From the NCBI GenBank assembly GCA_963738325.1, contig CAVTWD010000001.1, positions 248,001 through 312,000 of the forward strand: a DNA stretch of 64,000 bases, written 5' to 3'. The stretch is from CAVTWD01 sp963738325. GTDB lineage: Bacteria; Actinomycetota; Acidimicrobiia; Acidimicrobiales; Ilumatobacteraceae. The position numbers and the translations under genes are program-made. Shown here piece by piece: positions 8,258 to 18,300 of the stretch. The first letter of the stretch is position 1. The number at the start of each line of letters is the position of its first letter. Under the pieces are notes generated by a model. The model was given only the letters and a program-made list of their open reading frames with translations, searched no databases and was not told the DNA's origin.

Positions 8258-11050
8258 ATGAGCGGCATGAGCCCGGGCGACGTTCAGGCGTCGCCGGCAC
8301 CCGGGGCGACGGCGCGCTTCTACAGCCAGGAGGCAGCGGCGGTGGTGGCCGGGCTCGGCTCGGACGAGACGTCGGGGCTGACCGCGGCCGAGGCCGCGGC
8401 TCGCCAGGCGAAGTACGGACCGAACCAGATCACCAGCGAGAAGCCCCCGTCGGCATGGGCAATCGCCCTGCACCAGCTTCGCGACCCGATGAACATCATG
8501 CTGCTCGCGGTCGCAGTGGTGAGCTTGGTCATCGACGAGGTGCCGACTGCCATTCTCGTGGCCATCCTCGTCGTGTTCAACGTCGTCCTGGGCGCCCGCC
8601 AAGAGCTGCAGGCGCAAGCCAGCGTCGATGCACTGTCGAAGATGCAGGTACCGCAGAGTCGTGTCGTGCGCGGGGGCGGGGTCATGCTGATCCCGGCGGT
8701 CGAGGTGGTGCCGGGCGACATCGTCAACGTCGAGGCCGGCGACATCGTGCCGGCCGACGGCCGGCTCATCCGGTCGGCCACGTTGGAGACACAGGAAGCC
8801 GCGCTGACGGGGGAGAGCGCGCCGATCGCGAAGCAAGCCGACGTGCTCCCCGACGGCGAGATCGGCGTCGGCGACCGGTCGAACATGCTGTTCCAGAACA
8901 CGTCGGTGACGCGGGGCTCGGCCGCGATGGTCGTCACCGCCACCGGGATGGACACCCAGATGGGGCAGATCGCCACCATGTTGACCTCGGTGTCCCGCAC
9001 CCGCTCGCCGCTCCAGAAGGAGCTCGACACGCTCACGAAGGTGCTCGGCGTCATCGCGTGGACCGCGGTCGTGATCATCGTGGTGGTCGGGCTGGCCCGA
9101 GGCCTGTCGGGAAGCGATGTGCTGCTCCTCGGTACGGCTATGGCGATCTCGGCGATCCCCACCGGCCTGCCCACGTTCGTGTCGGCGATGCTATCGTACG
9201 GCGCGAAGCAGCTCGCTGAGGCCAAGGCGGTCGTGAAGAACCTGACCGACGTCGAGACGCTCGGCGCCACCAGCGCCATCAACACCGACAAGACGGGCAC
9301 GCTCACCATGAACCAGATGATGGTGTCGACGCTCTACGCGGGCGGCTCATGGTTCACGGTCGAGGGCGAGGGCTACCGGAAGACGGGCCGCATCCGCTCG
9401 GCCGCCGGGGTGCCGGCACCGGATTTCACGCGCCTTGCCTACGGGCTGGCGCTCGACAGCGACGCCACCGTCTCCGACGCCGGCGCGGTCGTCGGCGACC
9501 CCACCGAGGCCGCGCTGGTCGTGCTGGCCGCCAAGATCGGCGTCGACGCCGAGGAGACCCGCCGGGCCTACCCGCGCCTGGCCGAGGTGCCCTTCGACTC
9601 CGAGTACAAGTTCATGGCCACGTTCCACCGCGTGCCCGTTGATGGCGTCGACCACCTGATCGAACTGGTCAAGGGCGCGCCCGACGTGATCCTCGTCCGC
9701 TGCAGCGCCGAGGGCGGCCCGTTCAGCGGCTCCCAGACCCCGATCGACCGGGCGCGCGCCGGCATCGAGGCCGCCAACGAGCAGATGGGCGAGAAGGGGC
9801 TCCGCGTGCTCGCCTTCGCGGCCCGCGTCATTGACGACGCCGATCTTCCCGCTGTCACCGCGAACCCGATGGCCTTCGCCACCGACCTCGCCTTCGTGGG
9901 CATGGTCGGCATCATCGACCCGCTGCGGGTCGAGGCGAAGGGCGCTGTCGAGGTGGCGCTCCACGCCGGCATCGACGTGCGGATGATCACCGGCGACCAC
10001 GCGGTGACCGCGAAGGCGATCGGCGAGAACCTCGGGCTGGGCTCCGGCGCTATCAGCGGCGCCGAGCTCCAGGCACTCTCCGACGACGAGCTGGCCCGCC
10101 AGCTCCCGCAGCTGCACGTGTTCGGCCGGGTCTCGCCAGAGGACAAGCTGCGCCTCGCCCGCCTCATGCAGCAGCAGGGCCTCATCGTGGCCATGACCGG
10201 TGACGCCGTGAACGACGCCGCCGCCCTCAAGCAGGCCGACATCGGCGTGGCCATGGGCAGTGGCAGCGAGGTGTCGAAGCAGGCCGCCCGGATGATCCTC
10301 ACCGACGACAACTTCGGCACGCTGGTCCACGCAGTCGAGCTGGGCCGCACCATCTACGCGAAGGTCGTGTCGTACATCCGCTACCAGATGACCCAGCTCC
10401 TCGCGCTCGTGCTCCTTTTCCTGGCCGCCACCGCCTTCGACATCAACAGCGGCGTGGCCATGACCCCGCTGATGGTCCTGTTCCTCAACTTCTTCATCTC
10501 GGTGTTCCCGGTCATCGTGATCGCGGTCGACCCCGGCGACCCCGACGTGATGAAGCGGCCACCCCGCGATCCGCAGGTCCCGATCACCAACCGCCCCGCG
10601 GTGACACGTTGGGTGCTCTACGGCGCAGTGCTCTTCCTGGCCGCTCTCGTGCCCTTGGTGTTCGGGCCCGACACGCTCTCCATCGACAAGCCGAGTGCCT
10701 CGATGACGATGTGCTTCGTCGTCGTGGGTCTCGGCACGGTGTTCAGCGGCCTCGTGATGCGCCGCGACCCTTCGAGTGGGCTCGTCCCGCCCGTGCTCGG
10801 TGCCATCAAGGTCCTCGTGATCCCGGCGGCCCTGGTCGTGCTGGCCACCGAGCTCAACTTCCTGCAACGAGGCTTGCTCACCCAGCCGCTCAACGGGCCT
10901 CAGTGGTTGGCCTGCCTCGGCCTCGCGTTGATCCTGCCCATCGTCGTCGAGGTCGACAAATGGATCAGGCGCCGGAGCTTGCCGGCGCCGGCCGCGCCCA
11001 ACGCGACGGAGGTCGTCAATCCGGGGCGGGCCGTCGCCGTGGCCGCGTGA
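8258..11050 (+). CDS. P2-type cation-transporting ATPase, HAD-IC family
   Basis: 930 residues with the complete P-type ATPase plan: N-terminal cation ATPase domain, actuator loop with ALTGES (about residue 184), phosphorylation motif DKTGTLT (Asp about 345), nucleotide domain with the KGAP motif (ELVKGAPDVIL), hinge region and six C-terminal helices. Two signature motifs depart from the SERCA/PMR1 norm: the membrane-4 ion site is AIPTGLP instead of PEGLP, and the hinge is TGDAVNDAAAL instead of TGDGVNDAPAL. This makes ion specificity hard to assign; calcium, magnesium or manganese export are all possible. The start is supported by GGAGGCGAG before the ATG. It is intact and stands alone, with the arcC remnant upstream and 118 bases without a gene downstream. 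Confidence 0.9.
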   Translation: MSGMSPGDVQASPAPGATARFYSQEAAAVVAGLGSDETSGLTAAEAAARQAKYGPNQITSEKPPSAWAIALHQLRDPMNIMLLAVAVVSLVIDEVPTAILVAILVVFNVVLGARQELQAQASVDALSKMQVPQSRVVRGGGVMLIPAVEVVPGDIVNVEAGDIVPADGRLIRSATLETQEAALTGESAPIAKQADVLPDGEIGVGDRSNMLFQNTSVTRGSAAMVVTATGMDTQMGQIATMLTSVSRTRSPLQKELDTLTKVLGVIAWTAVVIIVVVGLARGLSGSDVLLLGTAMAISAIPTGLPTFVSAMLSYGAKQLAEAKAVVKNLTDVETLGATSAINTDKTGTLTMNQMMVSTLYAGGSWFTVEGEGYRKTGRIRSAAGVPAPDFTRLAYGLALDSDATVSDAGAVVGDPTEAALVVLAAKIGVDAEETRRAYPRLAEVPFDSEYKFMATFHRVPVDGVDHLIELVKGAPDVILVRCSAEGGPFSGSQTPIDRARAGIEAANEQMGEKGLRVLAFAARVIDDADLPAVTANPMAFATDLAFVGMVGIIDPLRVEAKGAVEVALHAGIDVRMITGDHAVTAKAIGENLGLGSGAISGAELQALSDDELARQLPQLHVFGRVSPEDKLRLARLMQQQGLIVAMTGDAVNDAAALKQADIGVAMGSGSEVSKQAARMILTDDNFGTLVHAVELGRTIYAKVVSYIRYQMTQLLALVLLFLAATAFDINSGVAMTPLMVLFLNFFISVFPVIVIAVDPGDPDVMKRPPRDPQVPITNRPAVTRWVLYGAVLFLAALVPLVFGPDTLSIDKPSASMTMCFVVVGLGTVFSGLVMRRDPSSGLVPPVLGAIKVLVIPAALVVLATELNFLQRGLLTQPLNGPQWLACLGLALILPIVVEVDKWIRRRSLPAPAAPNATEVVNPGRAVAVAA

Positions 11051-11168
11051 GCGAATCCTGTTCCTCGGCGGCCGAGGGCGACCACCGCCGACCTGGCCCG
11101 GGCGGACGCCCGCTGACGCGAATCCCGTGCGGGTGCGAGCCGCGCGACCTGAATTTCGCCGTTGCCCG

Positions 11169-12054
11169 ATGGCCGTAACGCTCGCCCTTCTGGCCGCCCT
11201 TGCCTTTTGCGCTCGGGACGGTGCTGCAGCAGCGAGGCACGCTGCAGACATCCGCCGGCGACGAGGATGCCCGATTCCTCGTCCAGATCCTCCATGAGCC
11301 CGTGTGGTTGGCCGGTGGCCTGCTCCAGGCCGCCGGCTGGTTCCTGCAGGCGGCCGCCCTCGATCGTGGGCCGCTCGTGCTCGTGCAGTCGATCACCACG
11401 CTCAGCCTGGTGATGGCCCTTCCGCTTGGCGTTCGGCTGACGAATCAACACGTCGGGCGCACGGAGATAGTCGGCGCGCTCGCCGTCATCGCCGGCATCA
11501 TCGTGTTCCTCTCCGCGGGGACGCCGACCGGCGGCGTCGAGCATCCTTCGGCCGTAGCCTGGTGGACGGCAGGACTTGTCGCCGGGGTCCTCGTCGTCGC
11601 CGTGGCGGCGTATGCCCGCACCCGACGAGGACCAGTCCGCGCCGCGCTGTTCGGCGTGGCGGCCGGCATCGGGTTCGCGTTGCAAGCGGCGGTGACGAAG
11701 GTGTTCGTCACCGATCTCGGGCAGGGCATCACCGCCCTGCTCAGCAGCTGGGCGACGTACGCGCTGATCGTCTCGGCGCTGGTTGGCTTCGTGCTCCAGC
11801 AGTCCGCGCTCAAGACGGGCGCGCTCGCCTCGGCGATGGCCTCGAGCAACGCGTCGACCCTCGTGTTCAGCGTCATCTTCGGCATGGCGGTCTTCCAGGA
11901 GACCCTCTCAGAGGGTGGCGGGCTCGTTCCCGCCTGGGTCGGCCTCGTCATAGCTGTCGTCGGCGTGATCGCGCTGGCAGGTAGCCCGCCCCCGGCGACG
12001 GCGCCAGCGGATGGTTCCCCGACGCCCGGAGTTGGTTCGCGCACGGACAAGTAG
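11169..12054 (+). CDS. DMT-superfamily multidrug/metabolite transporter, one frameshift
   Basis: An EamA-like transporter of about 294 residues with ten hydrophobic segments. ATG at 11169 gives MAVTLALLAALAF, and the next frame continues ALGTVLQQRGTLQTSAGDED, exactly as expected for this actinobacterial family. The junction is a TTTT run near 11205; removing one T restores a single frame, and the total length is one base over a multiple of three. The gene is thus probably intact in the organism. Other family-like stretches are EPVWLAGGLLQAAGWFLQAA and ALKTGALASAMASSNAS. Substrate unknown; the plasma membrane location is safe. Confidence 0.75.
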
Positions 12055-12137
12055 CCTGGCGGCGGGAGTCAGGACGCGGTCGTTCGTGCGCCGCGCCGAG
12101 ACTCGGTCACACCGCCACGACGACCAAGGAGTGGCCG

Positions 12138-13400
12138 ATGGCCGAGGCCGAGATCGCCGAAGCCGACCTGGCCCGGACGCGACGCGAGGTGGGCGCGTGG
12201 CTCGACGCGACCTGGGACCCGGACCTGCGCAACCGTGAGTGGATGGCGACGGTGGTCGGCTCGGGGTGGGCGGCACCGAGCTGGCCGCCGGAGTGGTACG
12301 GCAAGGGCCTGTCGATCACCGAGTCGCGAGCCGTGGTGGCGGAGTTCGCGGCGCGGGGGATCCCCGGGGCCGGCCACGACATCGCCAACCTGGCGGGCAA
12401 CGTGATCATGGCGCACGGGCACGACGAGACGAAGCGGCGGTTCCTGTACAGCGCGCTCACCAGCCAGGACCACTTCTGCCTCCTCTACAGCGAACCCGGA
12501 GCCGGCTCGGACCTGGCCGGCGTCCAGACCCGCGCCGAGCGCGACGGCGACGAGTGGATCGTCAACGGCCAGAAGGTGTGGACCTCCGGGGCCCACACGG
12601 CCGAGTACGGCCTGCTGCTGGCCCGCACGGACTGGGACGTCCCGAAGCACCGCGGGGTCAGCTACTTCGTCTTCCCGATGCGCCAGCCTGGCGTCGAGAT
12701 CCGGCCGATCAAGATGGCGACGGGGGAGTCGCACTTCAACGAAGTGTTCCTGGACGACGCCCGCACTCCGCACGTCGGGCTGCTCGGCGACCCGGGCGGC
12801 GGATGGAAGGTTATGCAGACCGCGCTCGCGTACGAGCGGGCCATGATGGGCGGCGCCGCGCCCCAGATGTTCCCCAAGCCACGCCCTCCGGCGCTGGACG
12901 ACGGTGGCACGGCCCAGCCGATGTCCGACGCCGTAGTGCCGCGACCGGCACTCGGCGTGCCGGACGTCGACCTCGTAGCGCTCGCTCGGCGGCAGGGGAA
13001 GATCGACGACCCGCTCATCCGCCAGCATCTCGTGCGGCTGCACATCTTGAAGGCGTTGAGCCGTTGGAACGCGGTGCGCGCCCGCGCCGACATGACGCGC
13101 GGGTACTCGTCGCCCGCCGCCTCGATCGGCAAGCTGGCGATGTCCGAGCAGTTGCACTTCGGTGGCTCGGTGTTCGCGGAGCTGCTCGGCGCGGAAGCGA
13201 CCCTCGGCGGGGCCGACTCAGCCATGGCTCGCGACTGCATGCTGGCGATGCTCAACGCCTACGTGAACTCGATCGGCGGCGGCACCGACCAGATCCAGCG
13301 CAACATCCTGGGCGAGCGGGTGCTCGGCCTCCCCAAGGAACCCGAGGCCGACCGCGACATCGCCTTCCGCGAGGTGCTCAAGCCGCCCTCGCCGCGTTGA
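12138..13400 (+). CDS. acyl-CoA dehydrogenase
   Basis: FAD enzyme of 420 residues that introduces an alpha,beta double bond into an acyl-CoA. The FAD/acyl binding stretch LLYSEPGAGSDLAGVQTRA and the loop EWIVNGQKVWTSGAH are hallmarks, and the C-terminal VNSIGGGTDQIQRNILGERVLGLP is the usual FAD-contacting end. The usual catalytic glutamate region cannot be assigned safely by eye. The chain is a little longer in the middle than canonical enzymes (residues about 245-290 differ). ATG at 12138 follows the weak site CCAAGGAG. It stands alone between the DMT transporter and a convergent cupin gene. Similar to the enzymes of steroid or branched-chain acyl-CoA breakdown in actinobacteria, but the substrate is not inferable. 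Confidence 0.9.
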   Translation: MAEAEIAEADLARTRREVGAWLDATWDPDLRNREWMATVVGSGWAAPSWPPEWYGKGLSITESRAVVAEFAARGIPGAGHDIANLAGNVIMAHGHDETKRRFLYSALTSQDHFCLLYSEPGAGSDLAGVQTRAERDGDEWIVNGQKVWTSGAHTAEYGLLLARTDWDVPKHRGVSYFVFPMRQPGVEIRPIKMATGESHFNEVFLDDARTPHVGLLGDPGGGWKVMQTALAYERAMMGGAAPQMFPKPRPPALDDGGTAQPMSDAVVPRPALGVPDVDLVALARRQGKIDDPLIRQHLVRLHILKALSRWNAVRARADMTRGYSSPAASIGKLAMSEQLHFGGSVFAELLGAEATLGGADSAMARDCMLAMLNAYVNSIGGGTDQIQRNILGERVLGLPKEPEADRDIAFREVLKPPSPR

Positions 13401-13427
13401 CGGCAAGCCGCGCCGGGACGCGGCGGG

Positions 13428-13991
13428 TCAGCCCTCGGGGTCGGGAAGATCGAGCGTCCCTCGATCGCCCGGACGCAGCACCCGTTGCCGGCCGTCAGAG
13501 AGGTCGTATTCGGCTCGTTCGTAGCGGAGCTGGCTGTCCCCGAGGACGATCAGGGTGTACGGCCAGTCGCCTGACCCTCGCACGTGGCCATGGCTGTGCA
13601 CGTCGAGCGGAGGGACCAACGCGACCACCTCGCCGCGGCCGCCGTGGAGGCGACGTTCCTCGGCCAGCACGAGATCGGCGCGGTCGTCGCCGAGGGGCTG
13701 GACGTCGTAGCGGCGGTGGGTCTCGACGCCCACGACGGCCGAGAGCGCCACCCACACGTTGTGGGAGTGGACGTAGCTCATGGTGCCGTCGGTGCGACGG
13801 CCGAGGAGAACCTGCACCCCCCGCTCGGGCCGATGGACGGCCAGGCTCGACCCGCCGGCGCGCCTGATCTGGTAGCTCCAGTAGTCGGCATCGAGCGAGA
13901 ACGCGCTCACCAGCGCGGCGAGACCGGCGGGGTCGGGCGCGGAACCGAGCTCGTCGACGTCGGCCAGGAAGCGCCGCAGGTCGTCGTCCAT
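13428..13991 (-). CDS. cupin-fold protein, cysteine dioxygenase-like
   Basis: 187 residues of the double-stranded beta-helix type. Metal-binding histidines are plausible in SYVHSHNVWVAL and in VPPLDVHSHGH, spaced as in cysteine dioxygenase and related predicted metal enzymes. ATG at 13991 was chosen: the frame is open far upstream but that part overlaps the LLM gene at 14011. Only 19 bases separate it from the upstream LLM oxidoreductase, so the two are probably co-transcribed. Substrate unknown; a thiol or small-molecule dioxygenase is the likeliest family role. Confidence 0.65.
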   Translation of the reverse strand: MDDDLRRFLADVDELGSAPDPAGLAALVSAFSLDADYWSYQIRRAGGSSLAVHRPERGVQVLLGRRTDGTMSYVHSHNVWVALSAVVGVETHRRYDVQPLGDDRADLVLAEERRLHGGRGEVVALVPPLDVHSHGHVRGSGDWPYTLIVLGDSQLRYERAEYDLSDGRQRVLRPGDRGTLDLPDPEG

Positions 13992-14010
13992 GCCGTCAGC
14001 CTCGCGCGCC

Positions 14011-15099
14011 TCAGGAGCGTCCCGCCGCGCTCTCAATCGTGCGGGCGCGCAGGCGTGGGACCACCTCGTGGACGAAGCGCTCGATGGAACCGCACGCCTC
14101 CGCGAACGGCAGCCCCCCTTGGTCCGACTGGATGAGGAGGTGATCGATGCCGCCCATGCCGTCGATGCGCGCCGCGAGCTCCTCGGTGACGTCCTCGACG
14201 TCGCCGCACACCGCCTGGGCCGCCGGCGTGCCGAGCTCGTCGAGGAAGGGGGGGAGCGGCGTGCCCGGCCCGCGGACCTCGCCCAGCACCCAGCGGAGGT
14301 AGCTGCGCTGGTGTGGTGCCCACCGCTCGCGCGCGGCGGCCGAGGTCGCGTCGCCGACATACATGTGCACGTGCAGGGCGACGGCGGCCTCGTCAGGGTG
14401 TCGAGCGGCCGCCGTCCATCCCTCGCGGTACGCCGCAGCCAGGCTGGGCGGTAGCTCGACGCCCGTGGACACCGTGGGCACCACGATGGGGCAGCCGACC
14501 GAGACCGCTCGCGCCACCGAGTCGAGGGAGCTGGCCGAGAGCCAGATCGGCGGATGCGGGCGCTGGAGGGGCCGGGGGTGGATGGTGACCGCATCGAGCG
14601 GCGGCCGCAGCGTGCCGCACCAGGTGACGGAGCGCTCGGTCCAGAGCCGGCGCACCAGCTCGACCGCCTCGACCAGGAGGGCCTCGGAATCCTCCCAGCG
14701 CTGCCCGAACTGCCGGTAGTGGCCGTGGTACACGCCGCGGCCGGCGACGATCTCGACCCGCCCACCGGACAGCACGTCGAGGCTGGCGTAGTCCTCGGCC
14801 AGGTGCACCGGATCGTGGTGGGGGAGGAGGCTGGCCGCGGTGGAGAGGCGGATCCGGGAGGTCCGCTCGGCCACGGCGGCCAGCACGGGGACAGGCGAGG
14901 AGACGACGTACTCGCTGAAGTGGTGCTCGCCGACGTGGTAGGTGTCGAACCCGAGCGCCTCGGCCAGCACCCCGAGCTCGACGAACTGGCGAAAGCGTTC
15001 GGCCTCACTGATGCGCTGTCCCGTGGCGGGGTCGGGCAACCAGTCCCCGAGGGTGGCGAGGCCGAGGCGGAAGTCGCCGGCGGCCCGGGGCGGAGGCAT
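14011..15099 (-). CDS. LLM-class flavin/F420-dependent oxidoreductase
   Basis: 362 residues of the bacterial luciferase-like TIM-barrel family. Typical landmarks are DTYHVGEHHFSEYVVSSP near the N-terminus, AAVAERTSRIRLSTA, the ASLDVLSGGRVEIVAGRG stretch and RPHPPIWLSASS. Such enzymes use reduced FMN or F420 in the cytoplasm for monooxygenation or hydride transfer; which cofactor is used here cannot be read from sequence. It is first in a two-gene unit with the cupin gene. The 283 bases upstream, up to the divergent GAF gene at 15383, hold no recognised gene and must carry both promoters. Confidence 0.88.
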   Translation of the reverse strand: MPPPRAAGDFRLGLATLGDWLPDPATGQRISEAERFRQFVELGVLAEALGFDTYHVGEHHFSEYVVSSPVPVLAAVAERTSRIRLSTAASLLPHHDPVHLAEDYASLDVLSGGRVEIVAGRGVYHGHYRQFGQRWEDSEALLVEAVELVRRLWTERSVTWCGTLRPPLDAVTIHPRPLQRPHPPIWLSASSLDSVARAVSVGCPIVVPTVSTGVELPPSLAAAYREGWTAAARHPDEAAVALHVHMYVGDATSAAARERWAPHQRSYLRWVLGEVRGPGTPLPPFLDELGTPAAQAVCGDVEDVTEELAARIDGMGGIDHLLIQSDQGGLPFAEACGSIERFVHEVVPRLRARTIESAAGRS

Positions 15100-15382
15100 C
15101 CGTGGATGCTGTCACGCCGGCCGCGCTGCTCACCACTGGACGCCGATCCGCCGCAGAGTGGGCCTGGCGAGGCAGGATCGGAGGGTGGCAGATGGCCCTG
15201 GTGGCCGGTGGCCGCGGCTGGTTGGTTTCATGGCCGCGGTCTCGGGGTATGGCGACCGCCGTCCGGGTTGTCCGGCGCGGCCGGGACACGGGGAGGAAGC
15301 AGGAGTGCCTGTCACCGCCCGGCGCCCGCCGCGGGCGACGAGGTCGAGGGTCGCGGCCGCAACACGCCGGTCGCGTCACGCC

Positions 15383-18300
15383 ATGAGAATGGCGCGCCCC
15401 CGGTCCTCATCGAGCCGGTCCGTGTTTGGCCTCGCGGTCGGGCTGGGCGTGCTGGCGGCGGTGATCATCGCCAACCACATCTGGGGCACGAGCGCGGCGC
15501 CGCTCGCGGCGGTGGCGCTGGCCCCGGCGGTCACGGCCATCCTCGGCCCGCCCCGGCCGACCGCCGTCGTGGCCGTAGCCGCGGCCGTGGCTGGCTTCTT
15601 CATCGCGCTGGCGGCCCCCACCATCGACCTCGGTGGGGCGGTGCTGCGCTTCGCCCTCCTCCTGGCGGTGGGCGTGGGCGCCACGCTCCTCGCCCAACAG
15701 CGCGAGAGCCGGGAGGCGAAGCTGGAAGAGGGTCGCACGCTGGCCCAGCTCCGGCGGGTCATGACGGCGCTGGCCGGAGCGCCCAAGGTGGCCGACGTCG
15801 CCGACGTGGTCGCCACAGAAGGCGCCACCGTGCTCGGCGCAGGCTGCGCCGCCCTCTTCACGGTCGACGACGACTCGCTCGAGCTGCTGGCGCGAGCGGG
15901 CCGGGGAGCCGAGGAGTTGGTCACGGCCGAGCGGATCCCCCTCGACGCGGCTCTGCCGGCCGCCGAGGTAGCCCGCCGGCGCGCCCTCCTGAGCCTCGAC
16001 CGGCGGGCCCTGCTGGCCGATTTCCCCCTGCTGACGGCATCTCGCATGGGCATCAACCGCCGCGTGATGGGCCTGCCCTTGCTCGTCGAGCAGAACCTGC
16101 TTGGCGTGGCCCTCTTCGGGTTCTCGAGGGCGGCTATCCCGACGGTGAGGGAACGGGCTCTGGCCCGCGCCCTGGCCGAACGTTGCGCCGAGTCACTCGA
16201 GCGGGCCCGCCTCTACGAGGCTTCCCTCCAGTCCGAGGCGCACCTCCGCATCCTCCAAGAGGTGACTGCCGCGCTGGCCCGTGCCCTGACGACCGAAGAC
16301 ATCGCCGCCGTGGTGTTGCGGGAGAGCGCGAGCCGCCTCGGCGCCGTCGCCGGAGCGGTCACCCTCGTCCGGCCCGAAGATCCTTCGCCGCTGTCCCTCG
16401 CCGCGTCCGACGGCTTCCTCCCCGGAGTCGAGGATCGCTGGAAGGACTTCCCGATCGACGCCGACATCCCCGTGGGCGAGTGCCTGCGCACCAACGACAT
16501 CCTCCACTACGACGACCGCGAGGAGCTTCTGGCGCGCTACCCGGACCTGGCCGGCGACCCGTCCAGCCGGGACGCCCGGGCCGCGGTGTGGGTGCCCGTT
16601 CCGAGCGGGGCTCGTCCGGCGGGGGCCCTCAACTACTTCTTCGCCGAGCCCCAACGCTTCGACAAGCCGATGCGGGAGCTGCTGGCGGCCATCGCCGCCC
16701 AGTGCGGGCAAGCCCTCGAGCGGGCTCGGCTCCTCGAGGAACAGAACATCCAGACCGAGCGGGCCCGGCACGCCGCGCGGCGACTCGAGCAGCTCGGGCG
16801 GCTCACCGCGGTGCTGTCCAACGCGTTGACCGAGGCCGATGTCGTCCGCATCTTCATGGCCCACGCCGTCCCCTCGGTCGGGGCGCGCTTCTGGGCGCTG
16901 TACGACCTCGATCCCGATGCCGGTGTCCTCACCCTGGCGAGGGCCGAGACCGCGCATGACGCGTCCCTGCCGGGGGAGTTGTCCCTCGACGATCCGAGCG
17001 GCCTCAGCGAAGCAGCGCGCACGTTGCGTCCCGTCCTGTGGAGCTCCGAGCGGTCGAGCGCGGGCGGGGACGGCGCTGACCCTTCCCTTGGTGTCGCGGC
17101 GGACGCGACCGCCGAGCCGGTGGCATGGGCCGCCGTTCCGCTGGTCGCCTATGGGCGGGGCGTGGCCGTGCTCGGTCTGCGCTACGACGAGCCCCCCGCC
17201 GCCACCGCCGAGGAGCGTCCGCACCTCGCCGTCGTCGGCATGCGTTGCGGAGAGGCGCTCGAGCGAGCGCGGCTCTACTCGGGCGAGCGGGCCAGCCGCT
17301 TCGAGGCGCAGAAGGCGGCGCGCTACCTCGCCGAGTTGCAGGCGACCACCGCCGCGCTCACCGGCTCGCTGACGGCGCGCGAAGTGGGCGAGACGGTGCT
17401 GAAGGCCGCCCTGCCCGCACTCGGAGCCGTCCGAGGGGCGGTGCTCGTGAGCCGCGGTGACGACGTGGAGGTCGTGGCCGGTCATGGCCGCCGTCCGACG
17501 AGCGCGGAGAGCCGTCGCAGCCCCACATCCGTGACGTCGACTGCCATCGCCTCCGGCCGCGTGCTGCTCATCGAGGACGTCACCGTCCACCCGAGCGACT
17601 CCGAGAACGCGCAGATCCTGTGGGGCCCAGGCACCGCGGGCTCGCTCGCCGTCCATCCCCTTCAGGGCCGCACCGGGGTCGTCGGCGTCCTCGCCGTTGG
17701 CTGGGAGCGACCCGGTCACCCGGGTGAGGACCGGCTCGGGGTCCTGGCGACGTTGGCGGTACTGTGCGGTCAGGCGGTCGAGCGCGCGGACCTGTTCGAC
17801 CGTGACCACGCCATCGCCGACACCCTGCAGCGCAGCCTGCTGCCGCTCCTGCCCCGCCGGGTCGGGCGCCTCGAGCTCGAGAGCCACTACCGGCCGGGCG
17901 CCTTGGGCAGCCAGGTGGGCGGCGACTGGTTCGACGCGCTCGTGCTGCCCGACGATCGGGTGTGCCTGATCGTCGGCGACGTCGAAGGTCGCGGCGTGCT
18001 GGCGGCCTCCGCCATGGGTCAGCTCCGCGCTGCCTTTCGCACCCTCTCGACGACGATCCACGACCCTGCCGCGTTGCTCACCACACTGAACCAGGCGCTC
18101 GTGGCCGAGCAGAGTCGCATGGCCACGATGGCGGTTGCGCTGCTGGAGCCGGGCGGCACGCTCACCTATGCCTACGCCGGCCATCCGCCGATCCTCGTTC
18201 GTCGCGCCGACGGCCGTGTCGAGGTGCTGGAGGGCGGCCGGTCGGTGCCGCTCGGCGTCATCGCGCACGCGCGCTACTCCGACGCGTCGACCGAGTTGGC

